This document shows positions 16,438-24,954 of a stretch of 64,000 nt of DNA, piece after piece. This DNA comes from JBBWZH01 sp035544115 (GTDB taxonomy: Bacteria > Actinomycetota > Actinomycetes > Mycobacteriales > CADCTP01). Under the pieces are notes generated by a model that saw nothing but the letters and a program-made list of their open reading frames with translations, was not told the origin of the DNA and did not search any database. Position numbers and translations under genes: made by a program. Every line of letters begins with the position of its first letter. The first letter of the stretch is position 1. Location of the stretch: assembly GCA_963714145.1 (NCBI GenBank), contig OY970235.1, forward strand, positions 4,030,001 to 4,094,000, given 5' to 3'.

Positions 16438-18354
16438 TCAGGTGGCGTCGGCGCGGCCCAGGACGCCGACCGGTGCGGCGCCGTCGGTCCAGACCTCGTC
16501 GTCCTCGAGCAGCCAGGTGCCGCGCTCGCGGTCCCGGTTCTGGTCACCGCCGGCGCCGCCGCCACCCATCATCGGTGGCGGAAACATGCCGCCCGACCCG
16601 GCGCCGGCGCCCAGCCGGGCGGCGGCGGCCTCGGCGCCGAGCTCCTGCGCGGCGGTCGCCGGCCCGACCCCGCGCTGGAACGGCGAGCCGAAGGCGGGCG
16701 CCCGGACCATCCCGACCTCGGGTACGGCCGGAGTCCCGGGCCGGCCCGGGACGGCCCCCTCCAGCGGGCCGGCCGTCTCCGGGAGGCCCGGCCGGCCGCC
16801 GACACCGGCCGGCAGGCCGCCGCCGCCCGCGGTGTGCAACGGCAGCCGGGGCGCCACCGGCGGCTCGAACGGGTCCACCGGCCGCCCGCCGGTGGGGTCG
16901 AACCGGCGCAGGCCGGGGATCGCGCCCAGCCCGCCCGGCAGCGGCCTGCCGTCCGGGCCGAGCACCAGCGGCTCGCCGTTCGGCCCGCGCAGCGGCTGCC
17001 CGTCCGGGCCGATCGGCACCGCCGCGACCGGCGGCCCGCCGGGGCCGGCCCGGAACGCACCGCCCGGCCCACCACCCGGTCCCGGAAAACCCGGCAGGAC
17101 GGGCAGGACACCCGAACCGCCCGGCAGCTCGCCGGGACCGCCGGGCAGGTCCGCCGGGCCGGCCGGGCCACCGGGCAGCACCGGCAGGGCGCCCGAGCCG
17201 GCCGGCAGCCCGGCCGGATCACCCGGCAGGCCCGACCCGGCCGGGACGCCGGCCAGCAGGGTCGGGGCACCGGCCAGCCCGTCCGGACCACCCGGCAGGC
17301 CGCCCGGCTCGGGCCCACCGGGCAGGCCGCCGGCAGCGGGGCCACCCGGCAGACCCAGCGGGTCCGGACCACCCGGCAGCCCGCCCGCTTCGGGCCCACC
17401 CGGCAGGCCCAGCGCGTCCGGGCCACCCGGCAGCCCGCCGGCATCGGGCCCACCGGGCAGGCCGCCGGCATCCGGGCCACCGGGGAGGCCGCCGGGGAGG
17501 CCGCCCGGGCCCGGGCCGCCGGGAGCGTTCGGGGGTGCACCGGCCCCCGGTGGGAGATCCGGCTTGGATGGCGGCTGCTGCTTCGGCGGCGGCGGGGGCT
17601 GCGGCACTTTCGGCTGCGGCACCTTCGGCTGCGGCGGCAGCGGTATCGGCGCGGCCGGCGCGGCCTGGAAGTCCGGCGCCTTGGGGACCACCGTGAACAG
17701 CCCGCTCCGGCTGGAATACGCGGTCTTGAGCGTCGCCAGCACCTGTTCGGCCTGCGGCACCGCGGCGATGTAGTTGAACCGCGCGGTGCCCTCGGTCTCG
17801 CCGGCCGAGATGACCGGGGGCAGCGTGAACGAGTTGTTGGCGACGATGTCGCTCATCGCGCTCATCGCGTCCGCATGCGCGTAGCCGGCCTCGCTGAGCA
17901 GCTGGTCGTACTTCGGGTTCGCGATCGCCGCGGTGGTCAGCGCCATGTGCGCGCTGATCCCGTCGCCGATCCGCTTGAACACCTGGCTGGCCGGGCCCTT
18001 CCAGGCGCCGTTCTCCCCGGTGAGGCTGTCGAACGCGATCTTCACGTCGGCGTCGGCGTACTGCTGCTTGAAGGCGAGGAGCAGGGCCAGGTTCGCGGCC
18101 AGGTCGTACATCGTGTTCGGGTTGGCGCCGCCGCCGTAGATCTGGTTGACGATGGCGTCCCAGCGCTGGATCCACGGGTCGGTCTCGCCTGGGTGCAGCG
18201 GGTAGTCGCCGGTGACGCTGCCCCCGTTGTCACCCCCATTGCCGTTGCCGGCCGGGGTGCCGTTGCCGGCCGGGGGCGCGGTGCCGCCGTTGCCGGGCGG
18301 CGGCACGTTCGGATCGGGGATGACCGGCTGCGGCTGGCCGTCGTCTCCTGCCAT
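16438..18354 (-). CDS. Putative large T7SS substrate with helical N-domain and collagen-like Gly-Leu-Pro repeats
   Basis: A 638-residue protein. Residues ~1-50 are a Gly/Pro/Asn-rich lead-in; ~50-215 form a helical domain (DPWIQRWDAIVNQIYGGGAN, FKQQYADADVKIAFDSLTGE) compatible with a WXG100/PPE-like hairpin, and include a YxxxD signal-like YADAD. From ~225 it is a Pro-rich stalk, then about ten 10-residue units such as GGLPGGPDA, then more Gly/Pro sequence. The C-terminus carries a short acidic motif TWLLEDDEVWTDG. It lies 7 bp after the YbaB-like gene and is encoded within the ESX operon, so secretion is likely. No enzyme domain is visible; a structural or adhesive surface role is possible. 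Confidence 0.75.
   Translation of the reverse strand: MAGDDGQPQPVIPDPNVPPPGNGGTAPPAGNGTPAGNGNGGDNGGSVTGDYPLHPGETDPWIQRWDAIVNQIYGGGANPNTMYDLAANLALLLAFKQQYADADVKIAFDSLTGENGAWKGPASQVFKRIGDGISAHMALTTAAIANPKYDQLLSEAGYAHADAMSAMSDIVANNSFTLPPVISAGETEGTARFNYIAAVPQAEQVLATLKTAYSSRSGLFTVVPKAPDFQAAPAAPIPLPPQPKVPQPKVPQPPPPPKQQPPSKPDLPPGAGAPPNAPGGPGPGGLPGGLPGGPDAGGLPGGPDAGGLPGGPDALGLPGGPEAGGLPGGPDPLGLPGGPAAGGLPGGPEPGGLPGGPDGLAGAPTLLAGVPAGSGLPGDPAGLPAGSGALPVLPGGPAGPADLPGGPGELPGGSGVLPVLPGFPGPGGGPGGAFRAGPGGPPVAAVPIGPDGQPLRGPNGEPLVLGPDGRPLPGGLGAIPGLRRFDPTGGRPVDPFEPPVAPRLPLHTAGGGGLPAGVGGRPGLPETAGPLEGAVPGRPGTPAVPEVGMVRAPAFGSPFQRGVGPATAAQELGAEAAAARLGAGAGSGGMFPPPMMGGGGAGGDQNRDRERGTWLLEDDEVWTDGAAPVGVLGRADAT
17270..17520 (-). 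repeat. 30-bp in-frame tandem repeats encoding GGLPGGP(D/E)xx units
   Basis: Ten or so near-identical 30-bp units in the Gly/Pro-rich stalk of the putative substrate. The variable positions are the last two codons (DA, DP, EA, EP, AA). The repeat keeps the frame and is a likely site of copy-number variation. Confidence 0.8.
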
Positions 18355-18360
18355 GGCCGG

Positions 18361-18816
18361 CTACCTCCCGTCCGGCGTGGGCGTCGGCGCGGCCGGCGCG
18401 GCGTCGGCGCGGTCCAGCAGATCCTGGACCAGCGCCGGCAGCCGGATCTCCGCGGACAGCGTGCTGGCCCAGTTGAAGTCGCCGCCGACGACATCATCCA
18501 CGGTGACGCCGGTCGGCAGGTACCCGGCGGCGGACGCCCACAGCTGCCGCTGCACGTCCGCGTGCGCCCGGTTGACGGTCTCGACCACCAGCGTGCCCAG
18601 CTCGGCCGCCGGCATCGACCGGTAGCCCTGGCCGTGGAACCTGACCTCGGTGAGCCGGCCGCGACCGTCCACTGTGGCCGATACCTGCCGGCCCCTGGCG
18701 CGGGCGGTCGCGGTGTTGCCGGCCCAGCCGTCCTGCATCGTGGCCAGCCGCTGCCTGGTCTGCTGGTACTCCGCCTGCAGGTCATGCAGTTCGGCGGCGA
18801 GATCCTGGTGGTCCAT
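18361..18816 (-). CDS. YbaB/EbfC-family protein in the ESX operon
   Basis: A 151-residue protein that begins with a helix (DLAAELHDLQAEYQQTRQRL) followed by the YbaB strand pattern (VSATVDGRGRLTEVRF, YRSMPAAELGTLVVETVNRA). YbaB/EbfC proteins form dimers and bind DNA without strong specificity; diverged copies are found in ESX loci of actinobacteria (the EspL type), where they may act as chaperones for neighbouring substrates. Its position between two putative secreted proteins, 6-34 bp from each, supports a chaperone role. That is an inference; nucleoid binding is not excluded. Confidence 0.8.
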   Translation of the reverse strand: MDHQDLAAELHDLQAEYQQTRQRLATMQDGWAGNTATARARGRQVSATVDGRGRLTEVRFHGQGYRSMPAAELGTLVVETVNRAHADVQRQLWASAAGYLPTGVTVDDVVGGDFNWASTLSAEIRLPALVQDLLDRADAAPAAPTPTPDGR

Positions 18817-18850
18817 CGGGTCTGTTCCTTCCTCCGGTATCGGGTCGTGG

Positions 18851-20569
18851 TCAGCGGGGGCGGCCGATGGCCTCGGTCACCGCGTCGGCGTCGTCCCAGT
18901 CGTCACTGCCGAGCACCCGGATCCGGCCGGCCACCGCTCCCCGGCCGGGCCCGGCGGGCAGGCCGCCGGACAGGCCACCGGCGACCGGGACGGCCGGCGC
19001 CGGGCGCCCGGACCCGGCCGGCTGCTCCGGCCCGGCCGGCCGCTGCCAGGCGTCGCGCTGCCAGGCCGGCTCCGGCTCCGGCCCGGACCCGCCGGGGAAC
19101 CGGCTGCTGGCCAGCGTCGTGCCGGTCGCGGACGTGAGCGCCGCGCCGCCGGCCAGGGCCGGCATGCCACCGCCCAGCGGCGGGATGCCGCCGAGCCCCG
19201 CGGTGGTGGGTGCGCCGGCCGCCACCGGCACCGCCGGCGCGGTCGGCCCGACCACGGCGGCGACGGCGTCCGGCCGGCTGCCGAAGGTGTTCAGCGTCGT
19301 GCCCGGAGTGGACAGTGCCGGCGCGACCGCCGGCGTCGCCGGCACCCCCGGCACCTCGGGCCCGCCCGGCAGCGCCGGCCCGGGCGCGCCGGGGAGGCCC
19401 GGGGCGCTGTACCCGCCCGGGACGCTCGGAGCGGCGGAGTTGCCCGGGCCACCGGGGATCGCCGGGCCCCCGGGCCCGCCCGGGGCCGGCACGGGCGTCT
19501 TGAGGTGGCCACCGATGGAGGGCATCGGCAGCTCCCCGGGCCTGATGCCGTGCCCCGGGTCGGCGCAGGACGGGTCGGTGCACCGGGTGCTGGCGGAGCA
19601 CCCGGTGCCGGGCGTGCCGACCCCGGTCGGCGGCACGCCGGCCGCCGGGCCAGCCACCAGGCTCGGGCCCAGCGGGCTGCCGATGCCGGGCACCACCGGA
19701 ACGCCGGGTGCCGGGCCGTATCCGTCCACAGTGGAGGTAACCAGGTTGTCCGTTGTGGACAGTGGGGTGCCGCCGGTCGCCGGCACCAGCCCGGTCGGCG
19801 CCGCCGGCAGGCCGGCCGGCGCCGGCTGGCCGGTATCGCCGGGGTCGCCCGGCAGCCCGGTGCCGTCGGTCACCAGGTTCGCCCCCGGCGGCATCCCGGG
19901 CAGGTCGCCGGGGGCGCCATCCGGCCCTGCTGCCGGCGCATCGGGGGCCGCGCCGGCGGGCACGTCGGCCGCGCCGGGTGGGTCGGCGGGCGGGTCGGCC
20001 GGCGCGTCGTCGGGTGCGTCCGGGTCAGCGTCCGCCGCGGCCGGGTCGTTGGCTTTGGGCTGGTTGTTGCCGTCCTTGCCGACCGTCTGTTCGGCGGTCT
20101 CGATCGGCTTCAGCGTGGTGAGCGCCGCCCGGTAGGCGTGCGCCAGCCGGTCCTGGATCTTCTGCGCCTCCTCGGCCAGCGCCGCCTCGTCCGGGGCCTG
20201 CTCGTTCGCGGCCATCGCGGTGCGGTACTCGGCGGCGCGGGCGAGGTACTCGGTGATCGCCCGCTGCGCCTCGTCCAGCGCCTGCGCCGCACCGGTGAGT
20301 GCGGCCTGGTTGGGCGCGATGGTGTCGGCGGTGGTCTGCAGGTAGTTGACCGTGCGGTTGGCGACGCCCTGGTACGCGTCGGCGCCGCCCCCCTCCCAGG
20401 TGGTCATGAGGCTCTTCGTGTCGGTCTGGTAGCCCTGGCCGGCCTGGCCGTAGTCGTTGCTGGCATCGCCGAAGGCGGTGCCGGCCCGCCTGATCGATTC
20501 CGGTTCGCCGGCCATGATCGCCGCGGCGATGGCCTCCAGGCTGCCGGCTCCCGCCCCCGGTTCGGGCAT
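18851..20569 (-). CDS. WXG100/PPE-like putative T7SS substrate with long Pro/Ala/Gly tail
   Basis: A 572-residue protein. The N-terminal ~170 residues form a helical hairpin with a W-x-G turn (LMTTWEGGGADAYQGVANRT), typical of WXG100-like secreted proteins. The rest is a low-complexity tail rich in Pro, Ala and Gly with one short Cys-bearing patch (GCSASTRCTDPSCADPGHG, four Cys in ~17 residues). The last residues, RIRVLGSDDWDDADAVTEAI, form an acidic tail that recalls the LLEDDEVW tail of the next large substrate. It lies 26 bp from the EspC-like gene. Likely exported through the EccC motor; function unknown. Confidence 0.78.
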   Translation of the reverse strand: MPEPGAGAGSLEAIAAAIMAGEPESIRRAGTAFGDASNDYGQAGQGYQTDTKSLMTTWEGGGADAYQGVANRTVNYLQTTADTIAPNQAALTGAAQALDEAQRAITEYLARAAEYRTAMAANEQAPDEAALAEEAQKIQDRLAHAYRAALTTLKPIETAEQTVGKDGNNQPKANDPAAADADPDAPDDAPADPPADPPGAADVPAGAAPDAPAAGPDGAPGDLPGMPPGANLVTDGTGLPGDPGDTGQPAPAGLPAAPTGLVPATGGTPLSTTDNLVTSTVDGYGPAPGVPVVPGIGSPLGPSLVAGPAAGVPPTGVGTPGTGCSASTRCTDPSCADPGHGIRPGELPMPSIGGHLKTPVPAPGGPGGPAIPGGPGNSAAPSVPGGYSAPGLPGAPGPALPGGPEVPGVPATPAVAPALSTPGTTLNTFGSRPDAVAAVVGPTAPAVPVAAGAPTTAGLGGIPPLGGGMPALAGGAALTSATGTTLASSRFPGGSGPEPEPAWQRDAWQRPAGPEQPAGSGRPAPAVPVAGGLSGGLPAGPGRGAVAGRIRVLGSDDWDDADAVTEAIGRPR

Positions 20570-20595
20570 GGCTGCACCTCCGTGTCGGTCGTGGG

Positions 20596-21015
20596 TTACT
20601 TGTTGGGCGGTGGCAGTTGCACGGTGCTGGTCGGGACCGGCGCCGGCATGGTGCCCTTCGCGCCGGGCAGGAACTGGTCCACGCCGTGCACCAGCCCGGC
20701 CAGCTTCGCCGCGTCGTCGGTGTTCTGGTTCTCGGTGTCGGTGTAGCTGGCGGCGACGGTCTTCAGGTCGGTGCCGATCGTCTTCAGCGCGTTGCTGCTG
20801 CCCTCGACGTTGGCGACCAGCTCGGTGATCCGCGTCGTGACCGTGGTGGCGAACTCGGTCGCCTCCGGGAACGTGCCGGCCTTGACCTTGATGGCACGGA
20901 GTTTGGGGAGCAGCGTGTTCAGGAACGTGCCCCAGTGGTCGGCCACGTCGCTGCTCGTCGTGATCGCCTTCGGGTCGACGACCAGGCCGTCCTTGCCGTC
21001 GTTCTTGGGGGCCAT
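20596..21015 (-). CDS. EspC-like small ESX-associated protein
   Basis: A 139-residue protein with two helical blocks and a Pro-rich C-tail ending VQLPPPNK. Segment VEGSSNALKTIGTDLKTVAA, followed by SYTDTENQN, resembles the second helix of EspC/DUF2580 proteins and contains the YxxxD/E export signal (YTDTE). Start ATG at 21015 is chosen because AAAGGAG lies 8 bases upstream; a longer reading into the previous gene's 3' end has no support. Expected to be a secreted partner or co-dependent substrate. Confidence 0.72.
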   Translation of the reverse strand: MAPKNDGKDGLVVDPKAITTSSDVADHWGTFLNTLLPKLRAIKVKAGTFPEATEFATTVTTRITELVANVEGSSNALKTIGTDLKTVAASYTDTENQNTDDAAKLAGLVHGVDQFLPGAKGTMPAPVPTSTVQLPPPNK

Positions 21016-21088
21016 CGTCAGCTCCTTTCGAGGATGGGCCGGGGACGCCCGCCCCGGCGGTGGCCGGGCCACCGCCGGGGCGAGGCGG

Positions 21089-21388
21089 CTACCACAGCCC
21101 GGTGACGAAGTTCTCGGTGGTCCGGAAGTTGTCGTGGATGTTCCCGAGGCCCACATGCATCCGCTGCAGGATCTGGGACATCTCCTGGGCCGCCGCGTCC
21201 CACTTGGCCTTGGCGCCGTTGTAGGTCGCCCGGGCGGTGCTGGTCCAGTAGTTCAGCTGCTGGTTGGAGTACTGGTCCAGGTTCGCGATCGCCTGGTCGA
21301 TCTGGGTCTGGATGGTCGCCATGTCCTGCTGCACGGCGGCAGCCGGGGCGAACTGGAAGCTGAAAGCTCCGCCTCCGTCGATCGGCAT
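21089..21388 (-). CDS. WXG100-family protein
   Basis: A 99-residue protein of the size and helical pattern of EsxA/EsxB. Two amphipathic helices flank the turn NYWTSTARATYNGAKAKWDA, where the canonical WxG reads W-T-S, so the Gly is replaced by Ser. The C-terminus is HDNFRTTENFVTGLW. It is the second of two adjacent esx-size genes and probably forms a heterodimer with the product of 21422-21778, the usual arrangement for ESX secretion pairs. Confidence 0.85.
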   Translation of the reverse strand: MPIDGGGAFSFQFAPAAAVQQDMATIQTQIDQAIANLDQYSNQQLNYWTSTARATYNGAKAKWDAAAQEMSQILQRMHVGLGNIHDNFRTTENFVTGLW

Positions 21389-21421
21389 CTGTCGGCTCCT
21401 TCGGGTCGGATCGGGTGTGGC

Positions 21422-21778
21422 CTACAGGACGTTCGGGATCGTGACCGAGGCAGCGGTCACCAGTTGCTGGGCCTGGCCGGCGTTGTCGCCCTCGTTGCGG
21501 GTGTACGACCCGACCGAGGTGTTGAGCGCGTCCCGCATCAGGGTCAGGTTTTGGATGACGATGGCGAAGTTGTCCAGCCAGTGGCCGCAGGCGATCTGGA
21601 AGTTGTTCCCGGACTCGCCGGTGTACGTCGTGCGCAGGGCGTTGGCCTCGTCGTAGATGCGGTTCCAGGCCTCGTTGGACGCGTTGACCGTGGTTTCGTA
21701 GGTCTGGTGCGCCTGCAGCATGGCCGCCGGATCGGCCTGGGTGATGCCGTCCATACCGGCTGCGGTCGGGTCTGGCAT
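21422..21778 (-). CDS. WXG100-like protein (partner of the neighbouring WXG100 protein)
   Basis: A 118-residue protein. The ATG at 21778 follows GGAGGTG, so the annotated start skips an in-frame GTG five codons earlier. The helix-turn-helix has YTGESGNNF at the turn, replacing the Trp of WxG by Tyr but keeping the Gly. Near the C-terminus YTRNE fits YxxxD/E, the general type VII secretion signal. With the next gene it makes the expected esx pair: one partner with the signal, one with the Trp. Confidence 0.8.
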   Translation of the reverse strand: MPDPTAAGMDGITQADPAAMLQAHQTYETTVNASNEAWNRIYDEANALRTTYTGESGNNFQIACGHWLDNFAIVIQNLTLMRDALNTSVGSYTRNEGDNAGQAQQLVTAASVTIPNVL

Positions 21779-21838
21779 TCCGGTCACCTCCACGGTGATC
21801 GTCGGATCGCGGCCGGCTGGTGCCGGGCGCGCTGGGTC

Positions 21839-21861
21839 CCACCGGCCGGGCCGGCCGGTGG
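21839..21861 (-). terminator. Hairpin between eccB and the esx pair
   Basis: CCACCGGCC at 21839-21847 pairs with GGCCGGTGG at 21853-21861 over a 5-nt loop. It lies in the 137-bp gap after the eccB stop. Because the genes seem to form one run, it may be an attenuator or mRNA processing/stability element that lets the esx genes be made at a different level. The gap also carries three or four CCCGCTACCGG-like repeats (21873-21911). Confidence 0.5.
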
Positions 21862-21915
21862 CGTCTGTAGGTCCCGCTACCGGGATCTGCTACCGGATCC
21901 CGCTACCGGACTCCG

Positions 21916-23409
21916 CTATTGAGTGCCGCCGGCGGAGTCGGCCGGGTCGGCGGAGTCAGCCGGGTCGGCCGGGTCGGCCTGCGGGTCGAGCGGGACGGTG
22001 CTGCTGGCCGCCGCCGGGTCCAGCGGCCGGCCGGCCGGCACCAGCGACAGCAGCGGGCCGGGCACCTCGACCGCCCGCGCCGGGTCGTAGCCGAGCGTGC
22101 CGGCCACCTGGTCGTCCGGCAGCGGGTAGCGCACGCCGGTGTCGACCAGCAGGTAGAGCGTTCCGTCGGTCACCCGCGGGCCCGGCTGCGCCCGGACCAG
22201 CAGGCCGGTTCCCGGCGCGACCCGGATCCGGTCGGCCAGCGCCGGTCCGCCGTTCGCCGGTGCGGTAGCCGGCCGGGCGGGTGCGCTGCCGGCCGCCGGG
22301 GTGTCCAGCCGCACCTGCACGTCGGCACCGGTCGCGCCGCCGGCCAGGTGCGCGTCCAGGCAGGGCGCCTGGCCGTCGGGCACGTTGACCACGGCCGGCG
22401 GGCTGGCCGGCAGCCCGTCCCGCACCGCGGAGGTGGCCGCCCGCGGCGCCCCGGCCAGCCCGGCCGCGGACAGCGGCTTCGCTGCCACCACCGCTCCGGC
22501 GTACGCGGCCGCGGTGCGCCGGTCACCGAGTACCAGGGCCGCGCCGGTGCGGGTGAGCGGGGCCAGGCCGTCCGGGCGGAGCAGGAAGAACTGCTCGCCG
22601 CTGGCGGTGTCGACCACGAACAGCTGGCCGATCCGGGTCGGCCTGCCGTCCAGCGCCGGGCCGGGGCGACCGCGGCCGGGCACCGCCGGCGCGCGCAGGT
22701 CCGGGCCGACCGGCAGCGGGGTCAGCCAGCTGGCGGCGACCGGGAGCTGGCGGGCCGCGCCGTAGCCGAGGGCGTTCAGCGTGCCGCCGGCCGGGATCAG
22801 CAGCCGCCGGCCGTTCCAGACCAGGTAGAGCGCTCCACCCGGGGCCCGGACCAGCAGCGCGTCGGCGGGCCCGAGCGCCGAGCCGGTCGGCCCGCCGCGC
22901 ACGTTGAGGATCGCGCTGGGTTGGTCCATCCCGCTGACGTCCGCGCGGGTCGCCGCGCACACCTGCCACCAGCTGCCGCCCAGGTTCTTCGGGTCGGGCA
23001 GCGCGTCCGGGGCGGACACGATGCCGACCGGCTGGCCGTGCGGGACGCCGGCCAGCGAACGGCGGGACACGTTCACCACGGTCAGATCGGCGCCGAGGAT
23101 CAGCTTCGCCGAGGTGAAGTTGAGCACCGGCCGGAGCGTGCCGTCGATCAGCACGTACCGGGTTCCGGTCTCCTTCTCCACCACCAGCGCCCCGGGGGTG
23201 CGGAACTTCTGGCTGCCGCCGGGCGCGATGAAGCCGACCACCGCGTACCCGATCAGCAACAGCACGGCGAGCAGGGCCCCGGTCGCGGTGCCGACGCTGA
23301 ACCGGCGCAGCGGGGTGTGCTGGGCGTCCGGCTCGGCCCGCAGCAGCGCGGACACCATCCGCCCGGTGACGAACAGGTGGGCCTGCAACTGGTCCCGGCG
23401 GCTCTGCAT
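21916..23409 (-). CDS. eccB: Type VII secretion core protein EccB
   Basis: A 497-residue membrane protein. The cytoplasmic N-tail opens MQSRRDQLQAHLFVTGRMVS, the family signature, followed by one membrane helix (ATGALLAVLLLIGYAVVGFI, residues ~45-65) and a large extracytoplasmic domain. The domain begins with the family's KFRTPGALVVEKETGTRYVL segment and has paired Cys residues (WWQVCAA and the later QAPCLDAH). EccB helps to build the inner-membrane complex with EccC, EccD and EccE. The gene is 117 bp after eccD, a gap filled by 14-bp repeats. Confidence 0.93.
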   Translation of the reverse strand: MQSRRDQLQAHLFVTGRMVSALLRAEPDAQHTPLRRFSVGTATGALLAVLLLIGYAVVGFIAPGGSQKFRTPGALVVEKETGTRYVLIDGTLRPVLNFTSAKLILGADLTVVNVSRRSLAGVPHGQPVGIVSAPDALPDPKNLGGSWWQVCAATRADVSGMDQPSAILNVRGGPTGSALGPADALLVRAPGGALYLVWNGRRLLIPAGGTLNALGYGAARQLPVAASWLTPLPVGPDLRAPAVPGRGRPGPALDGRPTRIGQLFVVDTASGEQFFLLRPDGLAPLTRTGAALVLGDRRTAAAYAGAVVAAKPLSAAGLAGAPRAATSAVRDGLPASPPAVVNVPDGQAPCLDAHLAGGATGADVQVRLDTPAAGSAPARPATAPANGGPALADRIRVAPGTGLLVRAQPGPRVTDGTLYLLVDTGVRYPLPDDQVAGTLGYDPARAVEVPGPLLSLVPAGRPLDPAAASSTVPLDPQADPADPADSADPADSAGGTQ

Positions 23410-23446
23410 GACGGTCCTTTCTGGCTGGTCGTGGCTGGACGTGGCT

Positions 23447-23516
23447 GGACGGTCGGGTCTGGACGGTCGCGAATGGACGGTCGCGAATGGACGGTCGCGA
23501 ATGGACGGTCGGGTAT
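23447..23516. repeat. 14-bp tandem repeat between eccD and eccB
   Basis: Three exact copies of GGACGGTCGCGAAT (23461-23474, 23475-23488, 23489-23502) flanked by two diverged copies (GGACGGTCGGGTCT before, GGACGGTCGGGTAT after). It fills most of the 117-bp gap and is noncoding in the operon's direction. Confidence 0.85.
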
Positions 23517-23526
23517 CGGGGGTCGG

Positions 23527-24954
23527 TCAGCCGGCGAGCGCGCGGGCCCAGCCGAGCAGGCCGAAGACGGCCGCGGTCAGCGGCAGCACGGCGATCACCG
23601 CGAGGTACTCGGCGATGTCGGCCAGCCGGCCCCAGTACGGCAGCAGCCGGCGGCCGGGCAGCTGGTGCGCGGCCAGCACCGCCGCGCCGGCCAGCAGCAG
23701 CAGGCCGCCGACCCAGCCGGCCAGCGCGGGCGCCCCAGCCTGGCCGGGGGTGGTGCCGAAGTGCCAGGCCAGCAGGGCGATCCCGACCGCGGCCGGCAGC
23801 AGCGCGGCGATCCGCTGCCAGGCCGACAGCAGCGCCCTGGCGCGCAGCAGCAGCACCAGGCTGAGCGCGCCGGCCAGGCCGAGCGGGGCCCACCCACCGA
23901 CCCGGATCAGCACCGCCAGGCCGACCGTGCTGACCGCGCCGACCATCCCGAACAGCCAGCTGACGTACCGGTCGGCGGTGGCGGCCGCGGTCAGCACCGC
24001 GTCCGGGCGGTACGGCTCGATGTCGGCGGCGAGGTCGTCGGCCCCGCGCGGCAGCATCGGCAGCCGCAGCCGGGCCAGCCGGAACGCCAGGTTCGGCACG
24101 AGCAGGCCGACCAGCAGCGCCAGGATCACCGCGACCGCGGCACCGCCGGCGGCCGGACCGCCGTTCTCCGACAGCAGCGCGGCGCCGGCCGCGGTCGCGC
24201 CGAAGCCGAGCGCGACCGCCAGGAACATCGGCTTGACCTCGCCGACCAGCCCCATCGCGAACAGCGCGGCGACGCCGCCGGCCACCGCCAGGCAGAGCAC
24301 GTTCGGCGCGGCGAAGCTCGCCGGAGCCGGCAGGGTCGGCACGAGCAGCCCGGCGTAGCCGGCGTACGGCACCGCGGCGCAGCCGAAGACCAGCCCCGAC
24401 GCCGCGTCGCCGAACGCCCGGGAGCAGATGCCGCCGGCCGCCAGCAGCACCCCGGCGCAGGCGCCGCCGAGCACGGCCGCGCTGGCCGGTGGGGCGGTGC
24501 GCAGCAACCCGAAGCCGAGCAGCAGGCTGGCGGCGGCCACGGCCAGGAACAGCTGCCGGGTCATCCAGCCACGCCAGCGGTCGGCGCGGTCGCGCACCCC
24601 GGTGGCGAGCCCGTCGATGAGGTCGTCGAAGTGCACCGGCGGCATCCGGTCCGGCCGGGGCCGCAGGTACAGCAGCTCGCCGTCGCGGATGCCGAGCGCG
24701 GTCGGGGTGAGCTCCTCGTCCAGCGGCTCCTCACCGAGCCGCTGCAGCACCCACTCGTCCGCACCGGCGGCGCCAGCCGCGCCAGCCGCGCCAGCGGCAC
24801 CAGCCGCGCCGGCGGATGCCGAGCTGGCCTGGTGCACCAACGCCGGCAGCAGGTCGCACAGCGCGACCGTGCTGGGCAGCGCCATCTCGACCGACCCGGT
24901 CGGAGCGACCAGCACGATGCGGCAGAGTTCGGGGGTCTGGACGGTCGTTGTCAT
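23527..24954 (-). CDS. eccD: Type VII secretion integral membrane protein EccD
   Basis: A 475-residue protein with an N-terminal ubiquitin-like domain (CRIVLVAPTGSVEMALPSTV ... DGELLYLRPRPDRMPPVHFD) and then about eleven membrane helices, the family's usual layout. The loop of the ubiquitin-like domain is interrupted near residue 47 by an AGA-type tract (AGAAGAAGAAGAAGA), encoded by 9-bp repeats around 24768-24822. EccD forms the bulk of the membrane vestibule in ESX complexes. It follows eccC by 79 bp, a gap that holds a GAGCGGAGCGAAGCG repeat. Confidence 0.92.
   Translation of the reverse strand: MTTTVQTPELCRIVLVAPTGSVEMALPSTVALCDLLPALVHQASSASAGAAGAAGAAGAAGAAGADEWVLQRLGEEPLDEELTPTALGIRDGELLYLRPRPDRMPPVHFDDLIDGLATGVRDRADRWRGWMTRQLFLAVAAASLLLGFGLLRTAPPASAAVLGGACAGVLLAAGGICSRAFGDAASGLVFGCAAVPYAGYAGLLVPTLPAPASFAAPNVLCLAVAGGVAALFAMGLVGEVKPMFLAVALGFGATAAGAALLSENGGPAAGGAAVAVILALLVGLLVPNLAFRLARLRLPMLPRGADDLAADIEPYRPDAVLTAAATADRYVSWLFGMVGAVSTVGLAVLIRVGGWAPLGLAGALSLVLLLRARALLSAWQRIAALLPAAVGIALLAWHFGTTPGQAGAPALAGWVGGLLLLAGAAVLAAHQLPGRRLLPYWGRLADIAEYLAVIAVLPLTAAVFGLLGWARALAG

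Noticed and set aside
23447..23516. CRISPR array
   Set aside because: Units are only 14 bp, directly abutting, with no unique spacers and no cas genes nearby.
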